From Cytospora piceicola (taxonomy: Eukaryota; Ascomycota; Sordariomycetes; Diaporthales; Cytosporaceae), in NCBI GenBank assembly GCA_023375675.1, contig JALQBC010000036.1, positions 186,001 through 250,000 of the forward strand: a stretch of 64,000 nucleotides of DNA, in the 5' to 3' direction. The notes under the pieces are model-generated. The model was not told the DNA's origin. It ran no database searches and saw only the letters and a program-made list of their open reading frames with translations. Shown piece by piece: positions 10,867 to 23,221 of the stretch. Position 1 is the first letter of the stretch. Every line of letters starts with the position of its first letter. A program made the position numbers and the translations under genes.

Positions 10867-13589
10867 CTATAAGCGGCTGAAATCAATGAAGGAGGATTTT
10901 TTTTTGGCCTGCTTTGACATCTTTGACACCTTTTTGGTGGTACCTGGATACGAGAAGGCGCTACTAGGCACTTCGGCTTGAAATTCCTCCGCAGGCGTAT
11001 CATCGTATGAGGGCTCAGGCATATCATCGTATGAAGGCTCAGGCACATCATCGCTTGAGGGCTCAGCCATACCCTCCTCGTACGAGAGCACGGGCTCGCT
11101 GGATTCCATAGGTAGGTGATCCGCCTTTGCAGGATGCGCCATCTCTTCCACTTCACCAAGGCCCCCATCAACATCTCCCTTAGCAACCATGCCGTTGCCA
11201 CGTGCCTGTTCGATAATCACGTCTACAAATTTAATCAGTCAATTGCCAAGGAGATGGCCCAAATTGTAGAGGATTAGACTTACCCATGAGTTTCATGCCC
11301 ACGAAGCGTTTACAAAAGTCCGAACCTTTGCTCAGAACCTCAAGTTTCTTTGTCAACTCGTCACGCTGGTGCCGGTTCTCGTCAGATTCGCCAGCGATGC
11401 GCTCCACTAGGTCAGAAGGCATTGAGTAGACTGTCACAGGCGAGAAGATCTCCGAGAGAGCTTGAATGAGTTTGATCTCAACCAGCTCGACTGCTACATC
11501 GTCCGTGAATCGCTTCAACGCAACCTGATTGTCAAGTCAGGTCTCAGAGTCCATGGGCAGCATTGTGTTCGACTGGGTTAAGGGTACTTACCTTGTAATA
11601 TGCCATCATGCAGTCCAAGGCCTCAGAAGCAGCAAATCGCTCCATGTCCGGCTCAGTACGAGCGGTTAGACTGTCGATCAGTCCACCCAAGTCGAAAATT
11701 CCGCGTAGCTGAAGCTTTCCACTAACTTCATGCTCCTCCTTTTCCAGCCACTTTGCAACGACACTGCGCACCTCAGAAACTTTGCGCTCATCCCGCACCT
11801 TTTGGAGGGTCTCTGTGAAGTAATGGTTGTAGGTAATGGGATGGCCATTGCTGTGCGGCAGCAAAAGCTTGTCAGCCTTAGCCTGCAAAGTCATCATGAT
11901 GTGATCCATGGCAGGATTGACGATCTCTTGAAGAAGGAAGCGACATGCTGTATCGTCGGCAGTGTGGGCGCACACAAGTTTAAGCAGCTCTCTCGCTGCA
12001 GCCCCAACGTTTTCAACGTGATCTCGAAGAATTGCCTTCCATGGACGGCATTGCTCCTTGAAGAGATCAGCAACTATCATGGGGCTGAAGGTACCGGGCA
12101 GCTCTCGGCCTCGGGTCCGAAGCATTAGGTTCTGGACGTAGCTGATGAAGTCGGCCCGGCTGATCTGCAAGGTACTGTCTGCCGATCCCCCTTCTGATTT
12201 TTCAGTTTGAGGATCGCCAATCCGACGGTATTGGCCTCTCTCTTCGAGTTGTCGGGCGAACTGCTGGTTGAGCATTTGGATCACGGCACGGATGCGCTGA
12301 CAATATCCCCTGTCGGACTCGGCGTCTTCGAAGAACACATCCGTATATATTCCGTCGACAGAAGCCTTCATCAGTGTCTGGAACGACAGGCTGACCTTCA
12401 CAAGATAGAGTCGCTGCTCATCTGGAGTTGTACGAGGTTGGCCCATCTTGTCGAGTTGTTCCCGGCATGATTGGAGCTTTGACTCGAGCTCCTTAATGAC
12501 ACTTGGAAGCTCGTAAACGATTTGCCGCATCAGGACCTTGCTTAGACGCATTCGCAACTCGATGATTCCGAGCAACTGGGTGGGTAAGTCTTGCCAGATA
12601 CCTTCGGAGAAGAAGACCTCCTCTTCGGTGTTTCGATTCGCTAGGGTGAAGAGACCCTTGTCTGAGTCCATGTTCTTCAGGACGTGCCACCCAAGACGAA
12701 ATTCAACCTCTCTGTTCTGAGCCAAAGAAGCGTAGTACTGTTCCCTGCGAGAGCCTGGAATCAGGTCGTCAGGCTTGGTGATGATACCTGTCGGGGGGTC
12801 AGCCAATGTCCAGCCACCATGTTTCACTTGCTTCGAGTTAAGTCAACTCACCCATGGTTCGATATCCAGTTGGATCAGCTTCCCTTGCCATCTTCAAGAC
12901 TATTTGATTCGCAAGGTCATTCTTGGCCGAGATAACTGCAAGAATAACGCTTCGTGACTCGGCCACTGAGGGAACCGAGTTAGTTTGGGCTACCATAAAA
13001 TAGGGCTTCACTTACTGTACTCTCCCACGATACCCTTGATCAAGTCAACATCATCGACTTGGCCGTCGACTTGATTGTTCGTTGCCGAGTGAATCAAGCC
13101 TGGAAGGTCAACAATTGTGAGGTGAGGACGATCGGGCCCGGTGATTTCGATTCTCAACAGATCATTTGAGAATGTCTTTCCATGGGTGTGGATCCCCATC
13201 ACGGCCTTTGCGTCCTCGATCACACCCGCCAGGCGATCAAAGCCCTCGAGCGTTTCGTGGAAGTCGGCGAAGGATGCTTTCTCAGAATCGGTCCGCGAAG
13301 AATGTGGTACGATAGAAACACTCGAGCTGACCAGAGGCGTACGACGGAGGACAAGCTCCGTGGGGAATCTCGTGCAAACGTTGGACTTCACCGGGAATGA
13401 AACGCCGGATATGGCTTCAAGTACAGAGGATTTGCCAGCGGACTGATCTCCACAAACGATGATTTGAGGTAGGGAGACATAGTGGCTGATTCCTTGGGAA
13501 CGGAGTCGATCAATGGAGTCGAGAAGATCGAGTTGATCTTTGGAGCAGAGCTTGCTCCACGCCTCCATCTGAAGTTTGGTAGCGACCAT
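10867..13589 (-). CDS. Dynamin-family (Mx/Vps1-like) GTPase
   Basis: Large GTPase of the dynamin superfamily; members assemble into helices on membranes and drive remodelling on GTP hydrolysis. Exons on the minus strand: 13589-13016, 12965-12852, 12787-11592, 11524-11284, 11222-10867, giving 826 residues with phases in agreement. The G motifs are complete: P-loop GDQSAGKSS near residue 48, a conserved threonine in VCTRFPTEL, DLPG near residue 155, and TKPD straight after the second intron. A dynamin stalk follows. The GTPase effector domain is recognisable (KRFTDDVAVELVEIKLIQAL, with CKRFVGMKLM near its end). The C-terminal ~110 residues are a low-complexity acidic tail with EPSYDD repeats and a basic end (KKKSSF). 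No PH domain or membrane anchor is seen, which fits the fungal Mx-like group rather than Vps1 or Dnm1. The exact cellular role cannot be told. Confidence 0.9.
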
Positions 13590-15379
13590 GGTGCGTGCCG
13601 CGCTTTTAGTTCAAGCAAACGGAGCAGGTTTAAGTCAAATGACAGTAAAGACTCTGGAAATACCGTCAGAAATGAAGAGGAGAGATCAAGAACTGGGGAG
13701 ACAAGGCTCTATTTGAAGAATTCTGTTGTCTCCATGCCCCAGGGTGGTTAGGGTGATGGTGTTGTGCCATTTATCAACATCGAAAATGGGTTAAACGAAC
13801 CCGATTCTCTTTTTTGTGACAGATGCAGCCTACTTACCGTCTCAGGAGCAAATCAGAAGCCTGATCATGTTGCGAGACGTCAAGATGGATGTCTAACATG
13901 TTGGAGGCCCACCGGCGGCAAGGCAGACGCATGCCTAGTCTTTGAGCCATTGGTCAAGACGTATCTTGCTCGTCTAACCAACAGATACTATGCGGGATGC
14001 CAGCTACCTGGACATGTATTTTCCGTCGAAAAAGGAGATTTTGATACCGGTTTACAAGCTCGTTGGCTCCTGTATCCTGGAAAAGCTCGTATCCCGGACC
14101 TGCCAGGCCATTGACAGGTATCCGTTATTGAGTGCCTGCATGCAGTTTTCGGATCGACTGTCACTTCATTCCGCAAACAAAATAAAGTTGGCCGTGCTCT
14201 GCAGCCGTCTCAACCTGCTAAGCTAAATGACAGGGGGATCTGTTCCGAGGAGTGTACAGAACTGCTTCAAGATGAGGCTGCGTGAGAGAAGACTGCTTGG
14301 CCACTAGTACAATGTTGTGTGAGATTTCTGGGTTAACATGAACATGAAGCGAATGAGCAAAAAGGCTGATGTTCTCGAGTAGTCGAGCCAACCTGCAAGC
14401 ACTCCTTTTCTCTCCAAGTGCCAGGTTTTTTTTTTTACCTCGTGCCGCTGTCGTCCTGTCGTCCTTCACGCACGTAATGCTCATGAAGTGTTCTGATGGG
14501 TGATCAAACGGTCGAGTTGTCGTCATGCCATAACTTGTTCGTCTGTGCCCAAAGTCCCAAGCGATGATTCGGAGGGAAGCAGCATTCTACCCCGCCCGCC
14601 ACGCACGGGTACATTCAGCTGCACGGTTCGAAGTTGTAGAGCTCGATGTCAAGAGTTGGGCAGGCTGACAAAACGGAAATGCTTCCGTCCAGATATTGGA
14701 GACAGGGGACTGACTGACTACTGGGTACACACCTACACAGTACTATGGTAGGTAGTACCGCTAACAAAAGACATTGTGGGGCCGACCGCACCGGCTCCAG
14801 GCCGCGCCGTTGACCAGGATCGCTCCGTCAAGTGGACGGCTCCGATAGCGAGATCCCGGAGAGACTTTACCAGGCTCAAAGGATGCTCCCTGTCTTTTCG
14901 GTTTTGAACATGTGTCAACGGGTTCCTAAACCGGCTTTACTTCAAACTAGTGATGTCGATTATTTGATTTGACCGCCGCAGACTGTCAGGACTGTAATCT
15001 CATTGAGAATCGCATCATTCAAGACGGGTCCATGGATTTGGTAACCGATTGGCCCACTGAACCATGGGTTTACTAGTGCCACGTCTAAAAATTACTACTT
15101 ACGCCGTCAGTCGGTCGGTGGCCGCAACGAAACGAAACTCAACTCAAACCCCTGGCCTTGGCCTTCGACTTTACAAAAATAAAAAGGGACAAGGAGGCCA
15201 CGCAGCTAAAACACAACCCAATTGACCGTTCTGCGCCGTTTTAGCTTGCCGTTCGTTCCTTCTAATACCATTGTGCTCCTCTTCTCGAACTATACTTGGC
15301 CCGACGTCGCGCTCTCGAGCCCGGCGCAACTCTGTCCTGATCTCCCGCGTCTTCCAAACTACAGCCTACCAACATCACG
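13590..15379. other. Intergenic region between dynamin and ANY1 genes
   Basis: Both flanking genes point away from this 1.8 kb, so it holds two promoters. Open frames (for example 13764-14114 plus) show no recognisable domain. A T-tract lies near 14428-14437. The stretch before 15380 is pyrimidine-rich, as is common in fungal core promoters. Confidence 0.5.
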
Positions 15380-16404
15380 ATGCGATGGCTTACCTCGCTC
15401 GCGGGCTATGTAGCCCCTCTATTTCTGGTCCTTTCGCCCATTTTATCCTACGGTGATCAGGCTATGTCGATGCACCGGAACAAGTCGAGCGCAGGCTTCT
15501 CCCTGGATATCCCACTCATCATGCTGGTGGCTTCCTTTTTCAGGTGCGCCCACTCCCCCCATCCTATCGGGAACTTGCCCCTGAATTGTGCTGAATTGTG
15601 CTAACATCTGGCTCACCTGCAGGATATTCTACTACCCGGGCGCACGATACGATACCGCATTGCTTGTTCAAGCCTGCCTCCATGTTGTAATGCAGCTCTT
15701 GCTGCTCAAAATAGCTCTGGACCACCGGCCGGCCCCCTCTGCCAAGGGCGGCGATGCTGCGCTTCCGTTCGCGGGGGCCAAGGAAGGGCTGTGGGAAAAG
15801 CAAAGGCCTTACAAGTTCTGGCAATGGAGGTCTCCCAAACCGTACGTTGGTTGATCTATGACCCCCTCCCCCTCCTTTTTGGTTTTTGCGCCGGATACAA
15901 CTGTGGTTTGTGCTGTGCTGACTGGTCATATCTTGCAGATACTGGCAGACACTCCTCTGGCTGTTCATCATCCTCACGGCGAATGAGCTCGTGCTCGCTC
16001 CCTTCCACGGGCTGTACGCCAACTACTCGGTCATACTTGGGTATATCGGCCTCTCCGTCGAGGCAACGCTCCCGCTGCCGCAGATATTCTCGAACATGCG
16101 CTCCCGTTCCTGCAAGGGGTTCCGGGTCTCGGTCCTGGCGAGTTGGCTGGCGGGTGATGCTATGAAGATGTTCTGGTTCTTTACCTCGACGACTGAGATC
16201 CCCTGGGCATTCAAGCTGTGTGGTATATTCCAGGCGTTTTGCGACGCATTCTTGGGTGTCCAGTACTTGATGTACGGCAATGGGGAGGGCAAGCTCAAGG
16301 GGGATGAAGGCGCACCGGCGTGGAATGGGGAGATGAAGCCGCTGGCTGTACCAGCTGGCTTACCGAGCGGTCGCAGGACGCCATTCGAGAAGCCGTTGCA
16401 ATAG
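15380..16404 (+). CDS. ANY1: PQ-loop repeat membrane protein, ANY1/SLC66A2 type
   Basis: Seven-helix PQ-loop protein resembling yeast Any1 and human SLC66A2, which antagonise phospholipid flippases at Golgi and endosomal membranes. Exons: 15380-15543, 15623-15841, 15939-16404, giving 282 residues with consistent phases. The N-terminal helix (VAPLFLVLSPILSYGDQ) is followed by the first PQ-like segment (SAGFSLDIPLIMLVASFFRI). After a short loop come FWQW and the second PQ motif (LPLPQIFSNMRSRSCKGFRV), then the family signature SWLAGDAMKMFWF and FQAFCDAFLGVQY. The C-terminal ~35 residues are hydrophilic. Length and helix order match the family. The symbol rests on resemblance; other SLC66-type paralogs remain possible. 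Substrate or transport activity is not shown by the sequence. Confidence 0.82.
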
Positions 16405-17818
16405 ATCAAATATGAAATACCAATTGGCTCGTGCCATTGTTCTCTAAATTGATGCGCACTGCCAACAATTAGGTTGTAGGTTGTTGATGGGGGTTTGAGT
16501 TGATGAGATGGATACCGTAAGCGGCATAGTCAACTTCGATTATCTAGAATAATACGTAACTTGAGGTCTTATGCACATACCCGTTATTTATTATAATGTT
16601 TCAATTCACAGGTACAAACGGAACAACACCACATCTTGAACCCTGGAATTATCCTTGCCAAAGCTTGTCAAAAGCAAATTTGCTGTTTTGATGCTGTTAG
16701 TCGTGAAACTCTGTTACGGTGGAACACCCAGCCACCTGATCGCAACATCAATTGAAACGGAAGGGCTGGACTTGTGAGCGTTTGAAAAGACGTGTAGCGT
16801 TTGAATACCACCTAGAATATTTACTGCAGGCTTTTGAGATCCTTTTCCTGCTGCACTTGCCAAAACTGTAGGGTTTATTGGCCCAAAGTGGGGGTCACTA
16901 CCTATCGAAAGCGCACCGGCCAACCCACCAACGCGTCGAGTATCTTCAATCAATCTTGAAGCTTCACTTAAACCCACCCACCCGGTCACCTCGATAGCTT
17001 TCGAGCTTCCCTCCACAGCTGTCTCGACTTCGACATCGACATCAACCAGCCAGCCAACCAACAACCCCAAGTTTTTGGAGTCGTTCCTGAACCAATTCGC
17101 AAGACTTCGAGCAACGTCGTTCCTCTTTGGACGATACATTTAGTTTCACTCCCCACCTTGCACTTTACTTTCATCTTGATATCCCACCACAACCGTCCTG
17201 AACATAGGATCTGGACTTCCTTACTCTCGACTACTGCCTCAATCCTTGGGCGTCTCAGTTGTAACGCCTGGACTTTGGTCATCTCAACTTTTCTTGGGAA
17301 TCAACCCATTGACCGCCTCAGAGCAGTAAGTCCTACCTACCACTCAATACCTATGTACCTACCTAGGTACTTCAAGTAGGTACCCTTCGCCTCTCCGAAT
17401 CCCCTTCCCAGTCCTTATCTACTACATCTACTCTACTATGGTTCTTTCCACGAACGACCAAGGTCTTGCAAGTTTTTATTCAACGCTGCCCCCGACAATC
17501 TTGGAAGAGAGCACAGCGTTTCTCCTTTCCCTTCCTTACTGTCTAGGTACTTCATCACAATATTTTGCAGTCGTATTGTTCCTTCCCTCTTCTCTTCTTC
17601 CCTCCTTGCCCTCAATTCCCCACACTGTTTCAAACTTGACCTCACTTGCCTTCCACACAAACCGACCGCCAAAGCTTGGAAGCACCCAACTTCTATACGC
17701 CAGCCAGCCATAATATCTCATAAATTCTACGCTGCTCAACGAGTTCGTTGGTGTTCAGACTTACCCAGCCGTCCATCAAATATTGTTTGCTAACAACGCT
17801 ATCTAGACACCATACATC
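16405..17818. other. Intergenic region upstream of the Myb-like gene
   Basis: This 1.4 kb carries the ANY1 3' flank and a long CT-rich leader/promoter for the gene at 17819. It contains the palindrome TACCTAGGTA at 17360-17369 beside further GTAGGTACC pieces. A 141-codon minus-strand open frame (16714-17139) has no recognisable domain and is not called. Confidence 0.5.
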
Positions 17819-18861
17819 ATGCCAGCCAATTTCAGAACCGAGGAAGGCATGCGCCGCCTTTTGACGGCTGTTATTGCCGCTCACGACGTCAAACTCAACT
17901 ACAAGGGTAAGTCAAAATGAGAAAGCTATATCTGCTTCTATCTGGCCTGTTTCTGCTGGTCACGGTCGCAGCGTAACTCGCTGGTCCTTTCCTCAATCTT
18001 CTGGTCCTATTGCAAATCTCTCGCCATTCAAAAGGAGGAAGCTCTGCTGACTTGGTCAGCGATATCCAAGCACTATGGCTCGGATTGGACGGAGAGTGGC
18101 ATTGAGCACTTCTTCCGTCCTCTGAAGAAAAATGCTACTTCCATTCGGAAGATGGTCGATCGCGACGAGGATGCGGCCAATTTCAACCACAATGCGGTAA
18201 GCTAACTTTCCCATTCATAGAAATCGCCAAATACTTCGGAGAATCAACGCCGGATGGCATCCAGTGGCAGTTTCGCCAGATCAAGCGCGATGCTGAGGCT
18301 ATGAAACAGGGCAAGGGAGCCAGCGACAACGTTCCCACCGCAACTCCCGCCGCGACTCCCAAGTCCAACCGGAAGCGCTCCGCCACCTCGGCCCCTTCCA
18401 CTGGAAAGTCTACCGCCAAGAAGGCCCGGGGAAAAGCTGCTAAGCCTATCGAGACTCATGTTATCAACATCTTGGACGATGATGACTCTGAGCACTCCCC
18501 GATCCAGACCCCCACCAAGACCCGCCACTTCAAGATCGACCCTGACATGGAGAGGGAGACATACGCCAAGATGGGCTTCGACTACGACAGTGGTGCCCCT
18601 CTTACCACTGCTGCCCCGTCTTTGGATCTGACCCAGCCTGATTCGCCCACCAATGACGAGGACACCAAGCCTGTCACACCTGGCGACGCCCCTTCATACT
18701 CCTTTGCTCAGTCTACCTCTACCCAGCCGCCCGCTGGTGGTGACGATTGGACCATGTGGGGAAACAGCAGCTTTGGTGCGGGCAGCACTCAGTTTTCGCA
18801 TTCTACTGGCCCCCAGAAGAGCTATATTGCGGATGAGTTTGACGACGAGCTCTCTGTCTAA
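17819..18861 (+). CDS. Small Myb/SANT-like nuclear protein
   Basis: Fungal protein with one N-terminal Myb/SANT-like module and a long disordered tail. Exons 17819-17906 and 18221-18861 give 242 residues. MPANFRTEEGMRRLL and VKLNYK (exon 1) join EIAKYFGESTPDGIQWQFR (exon 2) to complete the helix-turn-helix-like fold usual for this family. The tail has basic AT-hook-like stretches (KKARGKAAK), proline/threonine-rich segments and an acidic end (DEFDDELSV), which suggests a chromatin or DNA-binding role; the target is unknown. The 314-nt intron is long for this window and contains a second, homologous version of the exon 2 half-domain (18060-18205) with its own acceptor in the same phase, entered separately. 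The primary model is well supported because the family normally has a single such module. Confidence 0.78.
18060..18205 (+). other. Candidate alternative exon duplicated within the Myb-like gene intron
   Basis: An acceptor (CTGAC branch, then TTGGTCAG ending at 18059) opens a frame in the same phase as the normal exon 2. It reads AISKHYGSDWTESGIEHFFR, clearly homologous to EIAKYFGESTPDGIQWQFR of exon 2. If used and read through, it ends at TAA 18203-18205 and gives a 77-residue protein that is almost only DNA-binding module. Only 24 nt separate its GTAAGC donor-like end (18197) from the normal acceptor (18220), too short to splice, so the two copies cannot be joined in series at those sites. 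A splice from 18197 to the CAG ending at 18264 would stay in frame. Confidence 0.55.
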
Positions 18862-20240
18862 GAGGCCTTTTCGATATGTCCACTCAAGATAAGGATGAAG
18901 GGGCGCCGGTGTCCTGCAGCGCTTGTGTTCCTTCTCCTGTTTACGCTTTTCCTTGGGTGGTTTTCATCTTGCATTTACTCAACGATGAGCACGCCGTGGT
19001 TCATTGTTTGATTTCATGATTTCCCCCAAAACTTTTTACAGCACCTTTCGGTCTTTCGATAGGATCGAGTTTCAGCTGTTTTATTCTGCTCGAGCATATC
19101 ACCCCACGCGGAGCCATGTGTGGCAATTACGGTGGATGCGTGTTAGACACATGTGTGTCATGTCATGTAGGATACCCAAAGTTCTGTTTGATTTAATCTG
19201 CGATATGGATGGGCGAGCATCCATTCACATCATCTGCTTTCTCGTTCAAGGTTCAGGTTCGACCTGAGGGGTGTGTCTTCATAACTGGTGGTATGATTCA
19301 GAGGATCTCGGTGGTTTGAGATGGACTTGTGGGATCATGGCCTGCGTCCCGATTGGCATGTGAGGTTGTGATCTGGACGCCATCAGGGGCACCAACGTAT
19401 TGATGGAAAAACCGGAGTGGGAGATTCTTGCAATTATCGGGAAGGAATGTCGCAGCAGATATGCGGACCGCGAGAAGATGTCCTCGCTGAAGAAGAGAAA
19501 GGTTGCCAGATCCAGGTAGGGTTGACAATCAATTGCGATGAGTTTCCAAGGTTCTCCAAAACACGGATGCTTGATGTGACACCCTACGGTGTCTGGGGCA
19601 CAATGATGATCAATGTCACAACCGGGCCGATTTCAACTTTGCGCCTCACCGATAAACAAAAGCGAGCGGTCGTGGCAGACAGAGTACTGACGGATAATGC
19701 CAAAGGAGAAATGCAACGAGTGAACTGATGTCACCCATAAGGATGTATCCAGAGTGCACACTCTATGCTTCAACAAGTTTCCTCTATTCATTTCTCCAGG
19801 AACACCGAATCACTCATTCTCATCCCAGTACTGGACCAGTCCACTCAACGCATATGAAGGGGATCCCAGGAAAGGGCCAGAAACTGACCGCTCAGCACAC
19901 AAGTTTCTTGCCACGAACTATTCCGGCAGGAGGCGAGGTCTCCCTTGTGGAATACGTAACGGAAGAGCAACAGGCACAGGCACAGGCAGAGTGTATGGCC
20001 AGTTGAGTGTCAAATTAGACAATGCACAGCGGGATGTTCCCACCAGGGACAGTCTTCCTTGGGATAATGCGTTTCTCATATAGTTGATAGATGGTGTGTG
20101 CAAGGTATCTACCCTTACGAACAGGAAGTCTTTCTAAAATTCAAAGAGCCCGGTAACCTTGATACTTTACCAGAAGCGATGTTTATTTCATTATATAGAA
20201 CAGAACCGCAATCCAGCGCACCAAAAACAAGCCAAAAGCC
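18862..20240. other. Convergent spacer between Myb-like and P450 genes
   Basis: The 1.4 kb contains 3' flanks of two converging genes. Open frames at 19417-19728, 19728-20083 and on the minus strand show no domain, signal or membrane segment and no intron pattern that would join them. A short AGGCACAGG repeat is present near 19970-19990. Confidence 0.5.
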
Positions 20241-22048
20241 CTACTGCCTTGACGCCCTATACTCCCCAATCTTGTCCAGCAACTCGACCAAGTCTACATC
20301 CAGGGTATCACACTGCTTCTGGATCACCTCCTCCACCCACGGCCCCCTCGCCTTGAACAACACGTTGAAAGGCACCGGCCGGATGACCAGAGAATCCGTC
20401 ATGGCCATGGGGTCCACCTCGACCTCCTCCCCCGTCTCGCGAGACACCGCGCCCTCCAGGTCGAAAGCCCACAGGAGCATCGCGATCTGTATCCAGAGCA
20501 CGCTCCGCGCGACGTGCCGGCCCGTGCACGCCCTCCTGCCGAAGCCGAAGCCGATCGAGGGGAGGTCCCTGAGGGCGCCGACGCCGCCCTCCTCCGAGTT
20601 TGACCTCCCCTCGTTGTCCGCGTCCGCAGCCACGCCGCCGTTGCCATCGCCGCCGGGCCCGTCGGCCTCGGCGACGAGCCACCTCTCGGGCACGAAATCC
20701 TCGACGTCCTCGCCGAACACCCCGGCGTCCCTCGCGATGGCCCACTGGTTCGCGAACACGATGCTCCCGGCCGGTATGCGGTAGCCCTCGTACTGGTCCT
20801 CCACCTTGGTCAGGTGCGGCACGCCCGTGGTGCCGATGGGCCGCCACCTCAGGACCTCCTCGACGATGGCGTCGATGTACGGCAGGCAGGCGCGGTCCTC
20901 GAAGCCCGGCAGGCGGCCCCTCCCGACGACATCGTCCAGGCACCTCTGGGCCCTGGCGACGAACCCCCCCGCGGGGGATGCGCCGCCGCCGCGGCCCCCC
21001 GCCGCCGCCCACGCCACGACGAACCAGGCCGCCGAGATGACCGTGGTCTCGAGGGCCGCGTCGGCCAGGATGCCGAGGTCGAAGGCGAACTCCTCCTCGC
21101 CCATGAGGCGCCGCTCGGGGCTGGCGGCCATCTCCTTGGCGAAGTTCCAGCCGGGGCCGGCCAGGGCGCGGCGCAGGTTCGCCATGTGCAGGTCGCGCTG
21201 GTCGCGGAAGTGGCGCTCGGCGCGGCGCTTCCAGGGCCAGGGGAGGGGCACGCCCTGCAGCGAGGGCGCGAGGTCGACGAGGTTGGGCCCGACCATCATG
21301 GCGGCGAACTGCTTCTGGATCTCGTGGGCGCGCGCGTGCTCGGGCTCGCGGCCCGTCGGGAGGCGGTACCCGTAGACGAGGGCGTACGTGGTCGAGGCGG
21401 TGGCGCGCTGGAGGAGGGCGTGGTGGTTGACGCCGCCGCCGCGCTGGCCGGGGGGCGCCCGGCTGCCCTTGAGGATGTCGTAGAGGATCTGCTTGGACTC
21501 CATGTGGAGCAGTGGCCGGTAGGAGAATGCGGCCCTGGGGGAGAGGAGCGGGGCCTCCATCTTCTGGTGTACTAGATAGGGCAGTGACGGGTGAGTCTCG
21601 AGGTTCCGGAGCTGGGGTCATATGTCCTTGCATGTGTGTGAGTGTATCGAGTTCGTGTCTTACCCTTGTACTGAGTATCATACGGCATGAGGAGCAAGTG
21701 CAGACCCTTTAGGGCCAGTTCTCCGGCCAAGACGAGGCGAGGCCGGTCCGAGTAGATGGCACCGCGCCTGGCGAGTAGGTCCTGGGCTGCTCTGGCAGAG
21801 TTTAGGATGATGAGGGGTTGGCCCAGCATGTTGAGATATACCACCGGGCCATATTGCTTTGCCCAGGCATGCCACTGCGCCCATACACGAGATTTTGGGT
21901 TTTGATGGATGTTGCCGATGAGAGGTAAGCCCGGCGGGCCGGGAGGAAGAGGTAGGAAATTTGACCTGTTCAGCAGGTAACTCAACGACCGCTGGACCAG
22001 GAGTATTGCGGCGAGGCCGGTGAGCACGAGGTATATTTGTGAGACCAT
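20241..22048 (-). CDS. Cytochrome P450 monooxygenase
   Basis: Microsomal haem-thiolate monooxygenase, 571 residues, exons 22048-21664 and 21571-20241. It has an N-terminal membrane anchor, then the hinge PPGPPGLPLIGN. The C-helix region reads VHQKMEAPLLSPRAA across the intron. The I-helix segment AALETT replaces the usual AGxDTT core; the ExxR is EEVLRWRP, the PERF-type motif is FVPERW, and the haem loop FGFGRRACTGRHVA contains the Cys ligand. All key residues are present, so it should be active. A glycine- and acid-rich insertion of about 35 residues lies between PERW and the haem loop. Overall it resembles the fungal group that includes O-methylsterigmatocystin oxidoreductase-like enzymes, common in secondary metabolism; the substrate cannot be read from sequence. 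The second exon is markedly GC-rich. Confidence 0.93.
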
Positions 22049-23221
22049 CCTGAGGTGTTGTTAATTGGTGTGTTTCTGCGTGTTTTACAATACGACACAA
22101 CATGTGCGACCCTTTCCCAGGCCGTAAAGGAGGGTGGTATGTAGGTGGTTTCGCAGAGCCAGCCCGACGGGATTTTATTTTATTTATTTGTCAAGAGGAC
22201 AAATTGGGTTTTGTATATAAAACCCCCCGGGGTCACCAAAGAAATCATGCGACTGACCCGCGGCCTCGGGACTTGTCCAACGAGGAGGAGACGAAAAGGA
22301 GGGGATGAGGTGGCATCAGATGCAACCTTCCATGGCAGGGTGAGATGCCCGGGTGGGCGGGGAATGACCTTGTTGATATTTTTTGGGATTTTCTGTTGGT
22401 TGGTGGCTGTTGGGTGCACGCAATGCATGCAATGCAGGCGATGCAGTCGATGCAGGTCATGCAGGTCATGCAGGGGTTGTTGTCGAGTGAGTGAATGAGA
22501 TGTGACTGGAGGTTGCGGTAGATTTATGGCCTACTAAATACCTAGATACTTAAGTGGTCTACTGCTACTGTGTACTGTAGTACGTATGCGTAAGTATTGA
22601 GAGAGTGGAAGACTGGGAGAATGGAAGACTGTAGGAGTGGAAGACCGGTGGGAGTGGAAGATTGGTAGACAGGAGGACTGGAGGAGTGGAATCCGACCGG
22701 GCGTTGCCAAAACAGTGGGCGCGGGCCGATCCTCGATAGACTACTGGGGTACCTAGGTACACTATATACTGGGGTATATACCGGGGTATATACCGGGGTA
22801 TACACCGGGGTATATGGGGCCCTTTTTCATCACCTTCCCTGCTGCTACTGGCGGGGCTCCCATGGATGACGAGACCCGGCAGATCGGGACACCGGTGGGA
22901 CCCTGACGTCCTGATAAATACCCAAAAGTAGGTAATTAATGGTCCCAATTTCCCGGGTCACCAAATCTGGAATCATTCTGTCGGTGTTATCATCACTGTT
23001 GTGACTTGTTGCATACGCGTTGGTAATCCACCCAACCATCCACCCCATGCTTACGGTTCAACCCACAACGACAACAACAACAACCGGAGATTAAAGACCG
23101 AACCTACCAATCAGGCATGTGAAGTAGACTATAGCCTTCCTTGTGCTTCAACTTGTGTTCTGATTCACTAGTCCCTTGAACCTCTCTGTGTCTATCAATC
23201 CGTTCGCATCGGATCTCCCAA
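22049..23221. other. Repeat-bearing spacer upstream of the P450 gene
   Basis: No gene is supported here. The region contains ATGCAGG-type short repeats (about 22420-22480), degenerate GGAAGACTG repeats (about 22605-22690), the palindrome TACCTAGGTA at 22750-22759, and a 12-bp tandem repeat at 22771-22818. It is the likely P450 promoter side. Confidence 0.55.
22771..22818. repeat. 12-bp tandem repeat GGGGTATATACC
   Basis: Two exact copies of GGGGTATATACC (22771-22794), one copy with a single change (22795-22806) and a partial fourth. Each unit contains the palindrome GGTATATACC. Confidence 0.9.

Noticed and set aside
13764..14114. 116-codon plus-strand frame with some cysteines
   Set aside because: Looked at as a possible small secreted protein, but it has no signal peptide and no conserved pattern.
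16714..17139. 141-codon minus-strand open frame between ANY1 and the Myb-like gene
   Set aside because: No domain, signal or splice pattern, and it lies in the probable promoter/leader of the next gene.
18197..18220. 24-nt GTAAGC...CATAG segment as an intron of the Myb-like gene
   Set aside because: Too short for the spliceosome, and joining its ends would break the reading frame; the 17907-18220 intron explains the data.
20308..21681. 457-codon frame on the same strand as the P450, and a 253-codon antisense frame at 20814-21575
   Set aside because: Arg/Pro/Gly-rich shadow frames of the GC-rich P450 exon; the P450 frame carries all conserved motifs.
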